A stretch of DNA of 26,371 nucleotides. Origin: Sulfuricella sp. Its GTDB lineage: Bacteria > Pseudomonadota > Gammaproteobacteria > Burkholderiales > Sulfuricellaceae. Positions within the stretch are counted from its first letter, which is position 1; every line of letters starts with the position of its first letter. Of the stretch, positions 15,316 through 22,462 are shown piece by piece. The stretch is taken from contig JAIOJM010000171.1 of assembly GCA_019911785.1 (NCBI GenBank), forward strand, positions 1-26,371, given 5' to 3'. The position numbers and the translations under genes are program-made. The notes under the pieces are model-generated. The model searched no databases. It was not told where the DNA came from and worked only from the letters and a program-made list of their open reading frames with translations.

Positions 15316-15570
15316 CTAATGTTCCCTGTGCCAGATCAGCTGACCGTCCTTGCGGACTTCCTTGATGCGATGAAAGGGAACGTCATGAGCGTAGCCATCC
15401 TGATCGGTGACCTGGCAAGAAAAATGATCGCCCGGGGTCATGTGCACCTGCTGCAACGGCACCTGAATGATTTTCCCTTCCACGCGGTCGTAATAGCCGA
15501 TCACGAAATCCCCTTTTGCGAATGCGCTATCCCAGCGCAGCCGGTTGAGCAGTTCCTGAATGGGGAGCAT
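15316..15570 (-). CDS. DUF504 (UPF0248) family protein
   Basis: Small, probably cytoplasmic protein of 84 residues. The N terminus MLPIQELLNRLRWD followed by GDFVIGYYDRVEGKIIQVP, and the end PFHRIKEVRKDGQLIWHRE, are characteristic of DUF504, a family found in archaea and bacteria with no established function. It has no membrane segment or signal, and a single cysteine (FSCQV). It lies upstream of the M28 peptidase on the minus strand with a 44-nt gap, so the two may share a transcript. The 251-nt gap on its other side is filled by a large inverted repeat. Confidence 0.85.
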   Translation of the reverse strand: MLPIQELLNRLRWDSAFAKGDFVIGYYDRVEGKIIQVPLQQVHMTPGDHFSCQVTDQDGYAHDVPFHRIKEVRKDGQLIWHREH

Positions 15571-15615
15571 GGGATTCCCTGTTTAAGGGCCTATGAACCA
15601 AAAAAACTTCGATTA

Positions 15616-15790
15616 ACCACGAATGACACGAATGTTCACGAATAAACACGAATAAACACGAATAGTTAGAGACCGTCGTCATGTTGCCTAGAGGCGCCTA
15701 CTTTTGACACCAAACAGGTGAATCAGGCTATCCATACTAACCAACTGATTATTCGTGAACATTCGTGTTTTATTCGTGGGAATTCGTGGT
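15616..15790. repeat. Large inverted repeat built from CACGAAT units
   Basis: The left arm (15616-15664) contains five CACGAAT units spaced 9-10 nt apart. The right arm (15751-15790) contains four units in the opposite orientation (ATTCGTG). The outer ends ACCACGAAT and ATTCGTGGT pair exactly. The 86-nt centre shows no gene. It occupies most of the gap between the DUF504 and moeB genes. It resembles a small non-autonomous repetitive element rather than a terminator. I see no transposase. Confidence 0.75.
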
Positions 15791-15821
15791 AAAAGCTTTT
15801 TCTAGGATGCTATAAGGATAG

Positions 15822-16577
15822 CTAATTTTTCAACTCGCCGCACACCGGGCAGGCCGGATCCTTCTTCAGCCTGATCGAACGCCACTCCATCTGCAGTCCG
15901 TCGAGCAGCAGCAGCCGGCCATTCAGCGGCTGGCCGGCGCCGCTCAGGATCTTCAGCGCTTCGGCCGCCTGGGTCGAGCCAATGATCCCCACCAGCGGTG
16001 CGAACACACCCATCACCGCACAGCGTTCGCCTTCCTCGCCCCCCGCTTCCGGAAACAGGCAGTGGTAGCAAGGGCTGGAGGGGGCACGCAAATCAAAAAC
16101 CGCCACCTGCCCGTCGAAGCGTATCGCCGCACCGGAAACCAGCGGCTTTCCATGGGCGACGCAGGCGCGGTTGACGGCATGGCGGGTGGCGAAGTTGTCG
16201 CTGGCATCGAGCACGACATCGGACTGGGCGACGAGGTGGTCAAGTTCGGCCCCTTCGACGCGCTGCGGAATGGCCGTGACGCTGATTTCGGGATTGATGG
16301 CTTTGAGCGTGCGCTGCGCCGATGTCGCCTTGTTGGTGCCGAGGGAATGGGTGAAGTGGGCGATCTGGCGCTGCAGGTTGGTGAGATCGACGCTGTCGCC
16401 GTCGCAGATCGTGATCCTGCCGACGCCGCTGGCGGCAAGGTAGAGCGCGGATGGGGAGCCCAGGCCGCCGGCGCCGATGATCAGGGCATGGGCGCCAAGC
16501 AGCTTTTCCTGACCCTCGATGCCGATCTGTGGCAGCAGGATGTGGCGGCTGTAGCGCAGGAGCTGGTTGTCGTCCAT
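15822..16577 (-). CDS. moeB: MoeB/ThiF/HesA-family adenylyltransferase
   Basis: E1-like enzyme that adenylates the C-terminal Gly-Gly of a small sulfur carrier such as MoaD or ThiS, allowing thiocarboxylation for molybdopterin or thiamine synthesis. The 251-residue protein has the ATP-binding GAGGLGSPSALYLAASGVG, the DLTNLQRQ segment and DASDNFATRHAVN. Zinc cysteines form two pairs, CYHC and CPVC. There is no rhodanese domain. ATG 16577 (MDDNQLLRYSRHILL) is the family start, although no ribosome binding site is evident; sequence further upstream overlaps a palindromic repeat. It is the last gene of a minus-strand group after ctpA. MoeB versus ThiF cannot be decided here. Confidence 0.88.
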   Translation of the reverse strand: MDDNQLLRYSRHILLPQIGIEGQEKLLGAHALIIGAGGLGSPSALYLAASGVGRITICDGDSVDLTNLQRQIAHFTHSLGTNKATSAQRTLKAINPEISVTAIPQRVEGAELDHLVAQSDVVLDASDNFATRHAVNRACVAHGKPLVSGAAIRFDGQVAVFDLRAPSSPCYHCLFPEAGGEEGERCAVMGVFAPLVGIIGSTQAAEALKILSGAGQPLNGRLLLLDGLQMEWRSIRLKKDPACPVCGELKN

Positions 16578-16593
16578 GAGTGTTTTTAGTGAC

Positions 16594-16659
16594 GTAGGTT
16601 GGGCACCCCGTGCCCAACAAATGATCTTGGGTTTGTCGGGCACAGCGTGCCCGACCTAC
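16594..16659. repeat. Double-hairpin intergenic repeat between ctpA and moeB
   Basis: Arms GTAGGT (16594-16599) and ACCTAC (16654-16659) enclose two hairpins: GTTGGGCAC-CCC-GTGCCCAAC (16598-16618) and GTCGGGCAC-AGC-GTGCCCGAC (16635-16655). It fills the gap between the two genes and resembles an interspersed cruciform-forming repeat seen in many betaproteobacteria. Confidence 0.78.
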
Positions 16660-16666
16660 ATCTGCC

Positions 16667-18094
16667 TCACTTGCTTTGCAGGATATTCAACCCCTTCAGC
16701 AGGTTGAGCGCCTGATTCAGCTGATAGTCGTTTTTCGACACGATTTCGCCGGGAGCCGGTTTGCCGCTGTCGGCTTTTCCATCCTTGCCCTTGGAGTCAG
16801 GTTTTGGCGGTGCGGGCAGCTTGATCGACGGCGTTTCGGGCTTCTTGCCTTCCTCGTCCTTGTTGCCGTTGGATAGATGCCGCTCCAGATCGGCTTCGCG
16901 CAGGCTGAACGCGCCCTGCTGTTCCACTCCGTTGATCGTGGCCTCTTCGACGGTGATATCCGGGCTGATGCCCTTGGCCTGGATGGAGCGTCCATTGGGC
17001 GTGAAATAGCGCGACGTGGTCAGCTTGATGGCGGTGTTGTTGCCCAGCGGCAGGACGGTTTGCACCGATCCCTTGCCAAAGGTTTGCGTGCCCATGATGA
17101 TGGCGCGCTTGTGATCCTGCAGGGCGCCGGCGACGATTTCCGAGGCCGAGGCCGAACCGCCGTTGACCAGTACCACCATGGGCACGGTTTTGGTGTCGGC
17201 GGGCAGATTTTTCAGGTAATCCTCCTGCGCAACGGCATGCAGATAGTTTTCCTTGTTTGCCGTCAGCCTCATCTTGGCGTCCTCGGTGCGTCCCTCGGTG
17301 TATACCACCAGCGCATCTTGCGGCAGGAACGCGGCGGAAACCGCGACGGCACCGTTGAGCAGACCGCCCGGATCGTTGCGCAAATCCAGCACCAGCCCCT
17401 TCAGCGGCGCCTTGTTCTGCTTGTAGAACGCATCCAGTGCCTTGGCCATGTTCTCGCCGGTATGCTCCTGGAACTGGGTGATGCGGATATAGCCATAGCC
17501 CGGTTCGACCAGTTTCGATTTTACGCTCTGGATCTTGATCACGGCGCGTGTGAGGGTGATGGTCAGAGGTTTGGTTTCGCCCTTGCGGAGCACGGTGAGG
17601 GTGATCTTGGTTCCGGGTTTGCCGCGCATGCGCTTGACCGCCTCGTTCAGCGTCAGCCCCTTGACCGGGGTTTCGTCCAGCTTGATGATCAGATCCCCGC
17701 TTTTTATGCCGGCCAGGAATGCCGGGGTATCCTCGATCGGGGATACCACCTTGACGAAGCCGTCTTCCATGCCCACCTCGATGCCGAGGCCGCCGAATTC
17801 ACCCTGGGTGCCGACCCGCAAATCCTTGAACGCATCGGCGTCAAGGTAGGCGGAATGGGGGTCGAGGCCGGTGAGCATGCCGTTGATCGCTTCGGTGATG
17901 AGCTTCTTGTCTTCCACCGGTTCGACATAGTCGCTCTTGATCTTGCCGAAGACCTCGGTGAAGGCGCGCAGATCATCGATCGGTAGCGGGCTGGCTGCAT
18001 CCTTGTCGGCCACTGCGGAGAAATTGAGGCTGATCATCACGCCGATGATGGCGCCAAAAAAGATCAAGCTAGTTTTTTGCATTTTGCCGCGCAT
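16667..18094 (-). CDS. ctpA: Carboxy-terminal processing protease CtpA (S41 family)
   Basis: Periplasmic serine protease that trims C-terminal tails of envelope proteins. The protein has 475 residues from ATG 18094. An N-terminal hydrophobic signal/anchor is present (TSLIFFGAIIGVMISLNFSA). A PDZ domain follows (GLGIEVGMEDGFVKVVSP...). The S41 core has Ser in VNGGSASASEIVAG and Lys 25 residues on in TFGKGSVQ, the Ser-Lys dyad. The C-terminal tail of about 80 residues is Lys/Pro/Asp-rich and low in complexity. GAGG is well spaced before ATG 18094; GTG 18115 and ATG 18103 are alternatives. It follows envC by 35 nt, and both act on the cell wall or envelope. Confidence 0.93.
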   Translation of the reverse strand: MRGKMQKTSLIFFGAIIGVMISLNFSAVADKDAASPLPIDDLRAFTEVFGKIKSDYVEPVEDKKLITEAINGMLTGLDPHSAYLDADAFKDLRVGTQGEFGGLGIEVGMEDGFVKVVSPIEDTPAFLAGIKSGDLIIKLDETPVKGLTLNEAVKRMRGKPGTKITLTVLRKGETKPLTITLTRAVIKIQSVKSKLVEPGYGYIRITQFQEHTGENMAKALDAFYKQNKAPLKGLVLDLRNDPGGLLNGAVAVSAAFLPQDALVVYTEGRTEDAKMRLTANKENYLHAVAQEDYLKNLPADTKTVPMVVLVNGGSASASEIVAGALQDHKRAIIMGTQTFGKGSVQTVLPLGNNTAIKLTTSRYFTPNGRSIQAKGISPDITVEEATINGVEQQGAFSLREADLERHLSNGNKDEEGKKPETPSIKLPAPPKPDSKGKDGKADSGKPAPGEIVSKNDYQLNQALNLLKGLNILQSK

Positions 18095-18129
18095 TACATT
18101 CATCCTCGTTATCACTCAAAAATCACTAT

Positions 18130-19308
18130 TTAGTTCAGCTTGACCCAGCCCAGCGGGTCGAATGGTCGGCTTCGATGTCGCATTTCAAAGTATAAACCGG
18201 TTTCTGCAATTCCGCCGCTGTTTCCCACTGCAGCGACTGCATCGCCAGCCCGAACCGTTTCGCCGGCCTGTTTGTAGAGGGTTTCATTGTTGCCGTAGAG
18301 GCTCATGTAGTCGTCGCCATGGTCGACGATGACGATGTTGCCGAAACCGCGCAGCCAGTCGGAAAATACCACCTGCCCATTGGCGATGCATTTGACGTCC
18401 TGCCCCGCCGCCGATTTGATGAACAAACCCTTCCATGTTGCGCCGCTATCCTCCCGTTGACTGCCAAAGCGGTTGACAAGTTCCCCGCGCACCGGCAGAT
18501 GAAGCTTGCCTTTGAGCTGCTGGAGAGCGCCGCCGGATGGTTCGGGTGTGGGCAGGCTGCGGTTGTACACAGAAGCGATCTTTTTTTTCTTGGGTTGCGC
18601 CAGCCTGCTCAGGCGTTCGATCAATTGCGTCAGGCGTTTTTCGTCACGCTGCAGGCGGCCGATTTCATGGCGCTGGCTGGTGATTTTCTGGTTGATGCGG
18701 AGCAGCACGGTTTTGCGTGCTTGCTTGTCCTTCTCAAGTTGGGCTTTCTGACGCGCCTGCTCCGATTTTACCTGCTCCAGCTCGGCGCTCTTTTCCTGGT
18801 AAAGCTGGGCAAGCTCGCGGGAATGTGCCAGGTTGGTGCGCAAGCTTTCGATCAGGGCGGCGCGTGCGCGGGACAGGTAAGTGTAATAGTGCAGCTGGCG
18901 CGCAAGCTGGTTGGGGTCCTGCTGGTTGAGCAGGATTTTCAGGGAGTCGTGCTGGCCGTGCAGGTGGTAGTGGGAGAGCAGCTGGCCGAGCAGCGCCTGC
19001 TGATTGCCGATTTTGCCCTGGGTATCGCGGCCTTCGCGCTGCACCTGGCTCAGCGTGGCGTCTACTCTTTCCTGCTGCTGCGCCAGTTCCCGCAGCCGCC
19101 GGTTGGCCGTGCTGATCGCCTGTTCGGATTGCTTCAGCGCATCGGTGGCATCGGTCTTTTTGCCTTCTGCGCTTTCGACCTCTTTTTGCAGGGCCTTGAT
19201 GCGTTCGCGCAGGCCGGAGAGATCGTCTTTCGGCGCGGCGTGAGTGTTGAATGCACAAGCCAGCCCGGCGGCAAGGAAAATTGCTCGGGCAGGCCAGGCA
19301 GATGCCAT
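18130..19308 (-). CDS. envC: EnvC-like amidase activator (degenerate LytM/M23)
   Basis: Periplasmic coiled-coil protein with a C-terminal LytM domain that, in studied bacteria, activates cell-wall amidases at division. The 392-residue protein has a signal peptide (ARAIFLAAGLACAFNTHA), a long coiled coil at about 30-250 rich in Gln/Glu/Arg/Leu, and a LytM domain at about 275-392. The usual zinc motif HxGxD is replaced by TWKGLFI, as in non-catalytic EnvC, so hydrolase activity is unlikely. Its ATG overlaps the gpmI stop by one nucleotide (TAATG), which indicates translational coupling. The order gpmI-envC-protease is widespread in Proteobacteria. Confidence 0.92.
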   Translation of the reverse strand: MASAWPARAIFLAAGLACAFNTHAAPKDDLSGLRERIKALQKEVESAEGKKTDATDALKQSEQAISTANRRLRELAQQQERVDATLSQVQREGRDTQGKIGNQQALLGQLLSHYHLHGQHDSLKILLNQQDPNQLARQLHYYTYLSRARAALIESLRTNLAHSRELAQLYQEKSAELEQVKSEQARQKAQLEKDKQARKTVLLRINQKITSQRHEIGRLQRDEKRLTQLIERLSRLAQPKKKKIASVYNRSLPTPEPSGGALQQLKGKLHLPVRGELVNRFGSQREDSGATWKGLFIKSAAGQDVKCIANGQVVFSDWLRGFGNIVIVDHGDDYMSLYGNNETLYKQAGETVRAGDAVAAVGNSGGIAETGLYFEMRHRSRPFDPLGWVKLN

Positions 19309-20846
19309 TATTCGAATTCGATCAGGGGGTGGCCGGTCATTTCTGCGGGCTGCTGCAGCCCCATGATTTTCAGCAGCGACGGGGCGACATCCTCGAGCGC
19401 GCCGGTTTCGGCCAGATGTGCCTTGCGGCCGACGTACACGAAGGGCACCCGGTTCATGGTGTGGGCAGTATGAGCCTGATGCGAGTTTTCATCCGCCATC
19501 ATTTCCGCGTTGCCGTGGTCGGCGGTAATCAGCACTTCTCCACCGCTCTGCCGCATTGCCTCGACCACCCTGTGCAAACACTGGTCCAGCGTTTCTATGG
19601 CCTTGACTGCCGCGGACATCACGCCGGTATGGCCCACCATGTCGGCGTTGGCGTAGTTGCAGATGATGGCGTCGAACTTGCGGCTTTCGATGGCTGCCAC
19701 CAGCTTGTCGGTGACCTCGAATGCACTCATTTCCGGCTTCAGATCGTAGGTGGGAACGTCCGGAGAAGGAATCAGGACGCGGTCCTCGCCCGGGTAGATG
19801 CGTTCCTCTCCGCCATCGAAGAAGAAAGTGACGTGGGCATATTTCTCGGTTTCCGCTATCCTGAGCTGCTTCAGGCCCAGGTTCGAGATGTATTCGCCGA
19901 AGCCGTTGCGGATCTGCTCCGGCGGGTAAGCCACCGGCACGTTGAAATCCTTGCTGTATTCGGTGAGGGTGCAGAAAGCGGCGAGTTGCGGTACATGTTC
20001 ACGCTCGAACAGGTTGAAGCCGGGTTCGATGAAGGCGCGGGTGATCTCGCGCGCGCGGTCGGAACGGAAGTTCATGAATACCACCACGTCGCCGTCCTCC
20101 ATGCGCACCGGTTGTGCGCCGGGCGGGACGATGGCGGTGGCCTTGACGAACTCATCGTTTTCGTCGCGGGCGTAGGCCGCCGCCAAAGCGGCTTCCGCGC
20201 TTTCCGCCTGAAATTCCGCCTTGCCCTGGGTGAGCAGGTCATAGCCGGCCTTGACGCGCAGCCAGCGCTGGTCGCGATCCATGACGAAGTAGCGGCCGAT
20301 GATAGAGGCGATTTGACCCACTTTGAGCTGGTCGCACTTTTCCTGGAGCCGACGCAGGTAATCCTGCGCGCTTCTCGGCGGCGTGTCGCGCCCGTCGAGG
20401 AAGGCGTGCAGGTAAACTTTTCTCAACCCCGCCTTGGCCGCCAGTTCGAGCATGGCGTGGATGTGCGTTTCGTGGCTATGCACCCCGCCATCGGACAGCA
20501 GACCCATGATGTGCAATGCCTTGCCGCTGCTCCTGGTGGTTTCCACTGCCTGGGTCAGGGCAGGATTGGCGAAGAAATTGCCGCTGCTGATGGCGCGATT
20601 GATGCGGGTGAATTCCTGGTAGACGACACGGCCGGCGCCGATGTTGAGGTGGCCTACCTCGGAGTTGCCCATTTGTCCGCCCGGCAATCCCACCGACGCT
20701 TCGGACGCATTGATGGTGGTGTGGGGGCAGGTCTGCCAGAGTTTATCCCAGTTGGGTTTGTGCGCGCTGGCGATGGCATTGTTATCCCGGCTTTCGCTGC
20801 AACCGAATCCGTCCAGGATAATGAGTAAAACGGGGGTGACCTTCAT
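19308..20846 (-). CDS. gpmI: 2,3-bisphosphoglycerate-independent phosphoglycerate mutase
   Basis: Mn-dependent cytosolic glycolytic enzyme interconverting 3- and 2-phosphoglycerate. The 512-residue length is normal. The alkaline-phosphatase-like core has D12 (LIILDGFG) and the phospho-Ser S62 (GGQMGNSEVGH). Further motifs are YLHAFLDGRDTPP, NFRSDRARE, TADHGNAE and, near the end, RVPFVYVG. It is the first gene of the minus-strand group gpmI-envC-ctpA-moeB. Its promoter must lie in the AT-rich 133-nt gap shared with the divergent arsR-family gene, so the regulator motif there could also touch gpmI expression. Nothing is unusual in the protein. Confidence 0.97.
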   Translation of the reverse strand: MKVTPVLLIILDGFGCSESRDNNAIASAHKPNWDKLWQTCPHTTINASEASVGLPGGQMGNSEVGHLNIGAGRVVYQEFTRINRAISSGNFFANPALTQAVETTRSSGKALHIMGLLSDGGVHSHETHIHAMLELAAKAGLRKVYLHAFLDGRDTPPRSAQDYLRRLQEKCDQLKVGQIASIIGRYFVMDRDQRWLRVKAGYDLLTQGKAEFQAESAEAALAAAYARDENDEFVKATAIVPPGAQPVRMEDGDVVVFMNFRSDRAREITRAFIEPGFNLFEREHVPQLAAFCTLTEYSKDFNVPVAYPPEQIRNGFGEYISNLGLKQLRIAETEKYAHVTFFFDGGEERIYPGEDRVLIPSPDVPTYDLKPEMSAFEVTDKLVAAIESRKFDAIICNYANADMVGHTGVMSAAVKAIETLDQCLHRVVEAMRQSGGEVLITADHGNAEMMADENSHQAHTAHTMNRVPFVYVGRKAHLAETGALEDVAPSLLKIMGLQQPAEMTGHPLIEFE

Positions 20847-20894
20847 GCTGGAATTTTCTGGCTCGTTTTAAATTTTAAAGAAGTAGCATAATTT

Positions 20895-20912
20895 TATTAT
20901 ATTTTACTAATA
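20895..20912 (+). promoter_or_regulatory. Candidate operator upstream of the arsR-family gene
   Basis: TATTATATTTTACTAATA matches the motif upstream of the efflux operon (21402-21419) at 15 of 18 positions. It sits in a very AT-rich gap between gpmI and the divergent regulator gene. Flanking bases extend it to TTATTA (20894-20899) and TAATAA (20908-20913) inverted arms. Autoregulation is inferred. Confidence 0.55.
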
Positions 20913-20979
20913 ATCGCATTATACTTAATTTATTAACCTACCTCAGTATCCTGAAATATAGCTTAACGAAGGCGAGCAG

Positions 20980-21297
20980 ATGGAACCCAATCCGGTTGAA
21001 TTGATCGACAAGGAAGAGCACATCGAACAGGCGTCCCGCGCCATGAAGGCCATGTCGCATCCGCTGCGGCTGAAGATATTGTGCGTGCTGGGAGATCGGG
21101 AGGTCAGCGTGCAGGATATTGTCGAAAGCGTCGGTACATCCCAGAGCAATATTTCCCAGCATCTGGCGATTTTGCGCGACAAAGGAGTGCTGCGCACGCG
21201 CAAGGATGCCAATCGAGTGTATTACCGGGTCGGCGATCCGCGCACCCTGAAGTTGATCAGCCTGATGCGCGATGTTTTTTGTGGCTTCGCCAAGTAA
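20980..21297 (+). CDS. ArsR/SmtB-family repressor, SqrR/BigR-like thiol sensor
   Basis: Winged-helix dimeric repressor of 105 residues. The family signature is present: MSHPLRLKILCVL, then the recognition helix SQSNISQHLAILRDKGVL, then the wing TRKDANRVYYRVGD. It has exactly two cysteines, C35 (LKILC) and C101 (DVFC). Their spacing of 66 residues and positions in helix 2 and the last helix equal those of Cys41/Cys107 in the persulfide sensor SqrR and the paired cysteines of BigR. No ArsR-type metal-binding CXC motif is present. It is divergent from gpmI and followed by an RND efflux operon and a DUF2892 gene. I infer repression of that operon, relieved by reactive sulfur species. The start has AAGGCGAG upstream. 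Confidence 0.9.
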   Translation: MEPNPVELIDKEEHIEQASRAMKAMSHPLRLKILCVLGDREVSVQDIVESVGTSQSNISQHLAILRDKGVLRTRKDANRVYYRVGDPRTLKLISLMRDVFCGFAK

Positions 21298-21309
21298 GTC
21301 CTGGGTAGG

Positions 21310-21357
21310 GTGGGCACGTCTTTGTGCCCACGCGGTCGGTGAAGTTCTCCGCGTGGG
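21310..21357 (+). repeat. Two overlapping, mutually exclusive hairpins after the regulator gene
   Basis: GTGGGCAC-GTCTTT-GTGCCCAC (21310-21331) and CCCACGCGG (21327-21335) with CCGCGTGGG (21349-21357) share the bases 21327-21331, so only one can form fully. The element resembles an interspersed GGTGGGCAC palindromic repeat. It starts 12 nt after the regulator stop. Confidence 0.72.
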
Positions 21358-21385
21358 CTATCTCCCGGCAAGCCCGCTGCGCGGC

Positions 21386-21415
21386 TTGATAATATAAAGT
21401 ATATTAGAATATACT
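21386..21415 (+). promoter_or_regulatory. Sigma-70-like promoter of the efflux operon
   Basis: TTGATA (21386-21391) and TATACT (21410-21415) each match five of six consensus bases and are separated by 18 nt. The predicted transcript start is about 15 nt before the GTG start of the membrane-fusion gene. The -10 box lies inside the candidate operator. Confidence 0.6.
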
Positions 21416-21419
21416 AATA
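21398..21419 (+). promoter_or_regulatory. Candidate repressor operator overlapping the efflux promoter
   Basis: AGTATATTAGAATATACT (21398-21415) is a perfect palindrome with 8-bp arms about AG. The overlapping stretch TATTAGAATATACTAATA (21402-21419) matches the site upstream of the regulator gene at 15 of 18 bases. It covers the -10 box, a good position for repression. Confidence 0.65.
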
Positions 21420-21436
21420 CATTTTTGGGGTCGAGC

Positions 21437-22462
21437 GTGCTGAAACCTGTCTGGATTCTGTTGGGGGTCTTCCTGGCTCCGCTGGCTCAGGCGGCGTTGC
21501 CTTTTGCCACTGCGACGGTAGAGTACCGCGAGGTGGATCAGACCTACGCCGCCGAGGCGCTGGTCGAGGCGGTCAAGCAATCCACCGTGGCGGCCCAGAT
21601 TTCCGGCCGCATCGTCGAAGTCCATTTCGATGTTGGCGACACCGTGCAAAAGGGCCAGGTGCTGGTCCGCATCGACGAGAGCGAAGCCCGTCAGGCGGTA
21701 GCTGGCAGCGAGGCGGTGGTGGCTCAGGCGCGCGCCAATCTGCAGAATGCACGCCAGCACTATGAGCGCACCAGGCAGCTGCTGGCGCAGAAATTCATCA
21801 GCCAGGCCGCCCTCGACAAGGCGCAGGCGGACTACAAGGCGGCCGAGGCGCAGTTGGCAGCAGCCCAGGCGAGCGCCGGTCAGGCCGCCACCACCAGGGG
21901 CTTCACTGCGGTGATGGCGCCTTACAGCGGCGTGGTCGCGGTCCGCCATGTCGAGCTGGGGGAAATGGCGAGCCCCGGCAAGGCGCTGATGACCGGTTTC
22001 GATCCCAGGGACTTGCGCGTGGTGGCGAGCATTCCCCAGTACAAGCTGGCGGATGTGCGCCGCTCCGCCCGTGCCCAGGTGGAATTCCCCTCCTTCAACA
22101 AGTGGGTCACGGCCAAGGCGGTGACCCTCCTGCCCGCCGCCGACGTTAAAACCCATACTACCCGCGTCCGCCTGGATCTGCCCGAAGATGTCCGCGATGT
22201 CTATCCCGGCATGTTTGCGCGTGCTCACTTTGCCGTCGGCCGGGCGAAGAAGCTGCTGGTGCCGGTGCCGGCCATAGCCCGGCGGAGCGAAGTGACCGCC
22301 GTCTACGTGGTCGACGCGAAAGGCGGCGTGACCTTCCGCCAGATCCGCCTGGGCGAGCCGGCGGCCGACGGCATGATCGAAGTCCTGGCGGGCCTTTCCG
22401 CCGGGGAAACGGTGGCGCTGGAGCCGGTCAAGGCGGGGATATATCTGAAGGGTAAGCAGTGA
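21437..22462 (+). CDS. RND efflux membrane-fusion (periplasmic adaptor) protein
   Basis: HlyD/AcrA-type adaptor joining an inner-membrane RND pump to an outer-membrane channel. The 341-residue protein has a signal peptide (PVWILLGVFLAPLAQA). A lipoyl-like half follows (VAAQISGRIVEVHFDVGDTV), then an alpha-hairpin at about 85-155 rich in Ala/Gln, the second lipoyl half (GFTAVMAPYSGVVAVRHVELGE) and beta-barrel domains. GTG 21437 was chosen because GGGG at 21427-21430 is well spaced and the signal peptide begins there; TTG 21425 overlaps that site. The pump gene starts in the overlap GTGA at its stop. No outer-membrane channel gene is present here. Confidence 0.9.
   Translation: MLKPVWILLGVFLAPLAQAALPFATATVEYREVDQTYAAEALVEAVKQSTVAAQISGRIVEVHFDVGDTVQKGQVLVRIDESEARQAVAGSEAVVAQARANLQNARQHYERTRQLLAQKFISQAALDKAQADYKAAEAQLAAAQASAGQAATTRGFTAVMAPYSGVVAVRHVELGEMASPGKALMTGFDPRDLRVVASIPQYKLADVRRSARAQVEFPSFNKWVTAKAVTLLPAADVKTHTTRVRLDLPEDVRDVYPGMFARAHFAVGRAKKLLVPVPAIARRSEVTAVYVVDAKGGVTFRQIRLGEPAADGMIEVLAGLSAGETVALEPVKAGIYLKGKQ

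Noticed and set aside
15616..15790. CRISPR array
   Set aside because: The units are only 7 nt with 2-4 nt spacers and appear in inverted orientation, which does not fit repeats and spacers.
18130..19308. Active M23 endopeptidase
   Set aside because: The first zinc His of HxGxD is replaced (TWKGLFI), so it fits the non-catalytic EnvC activator.
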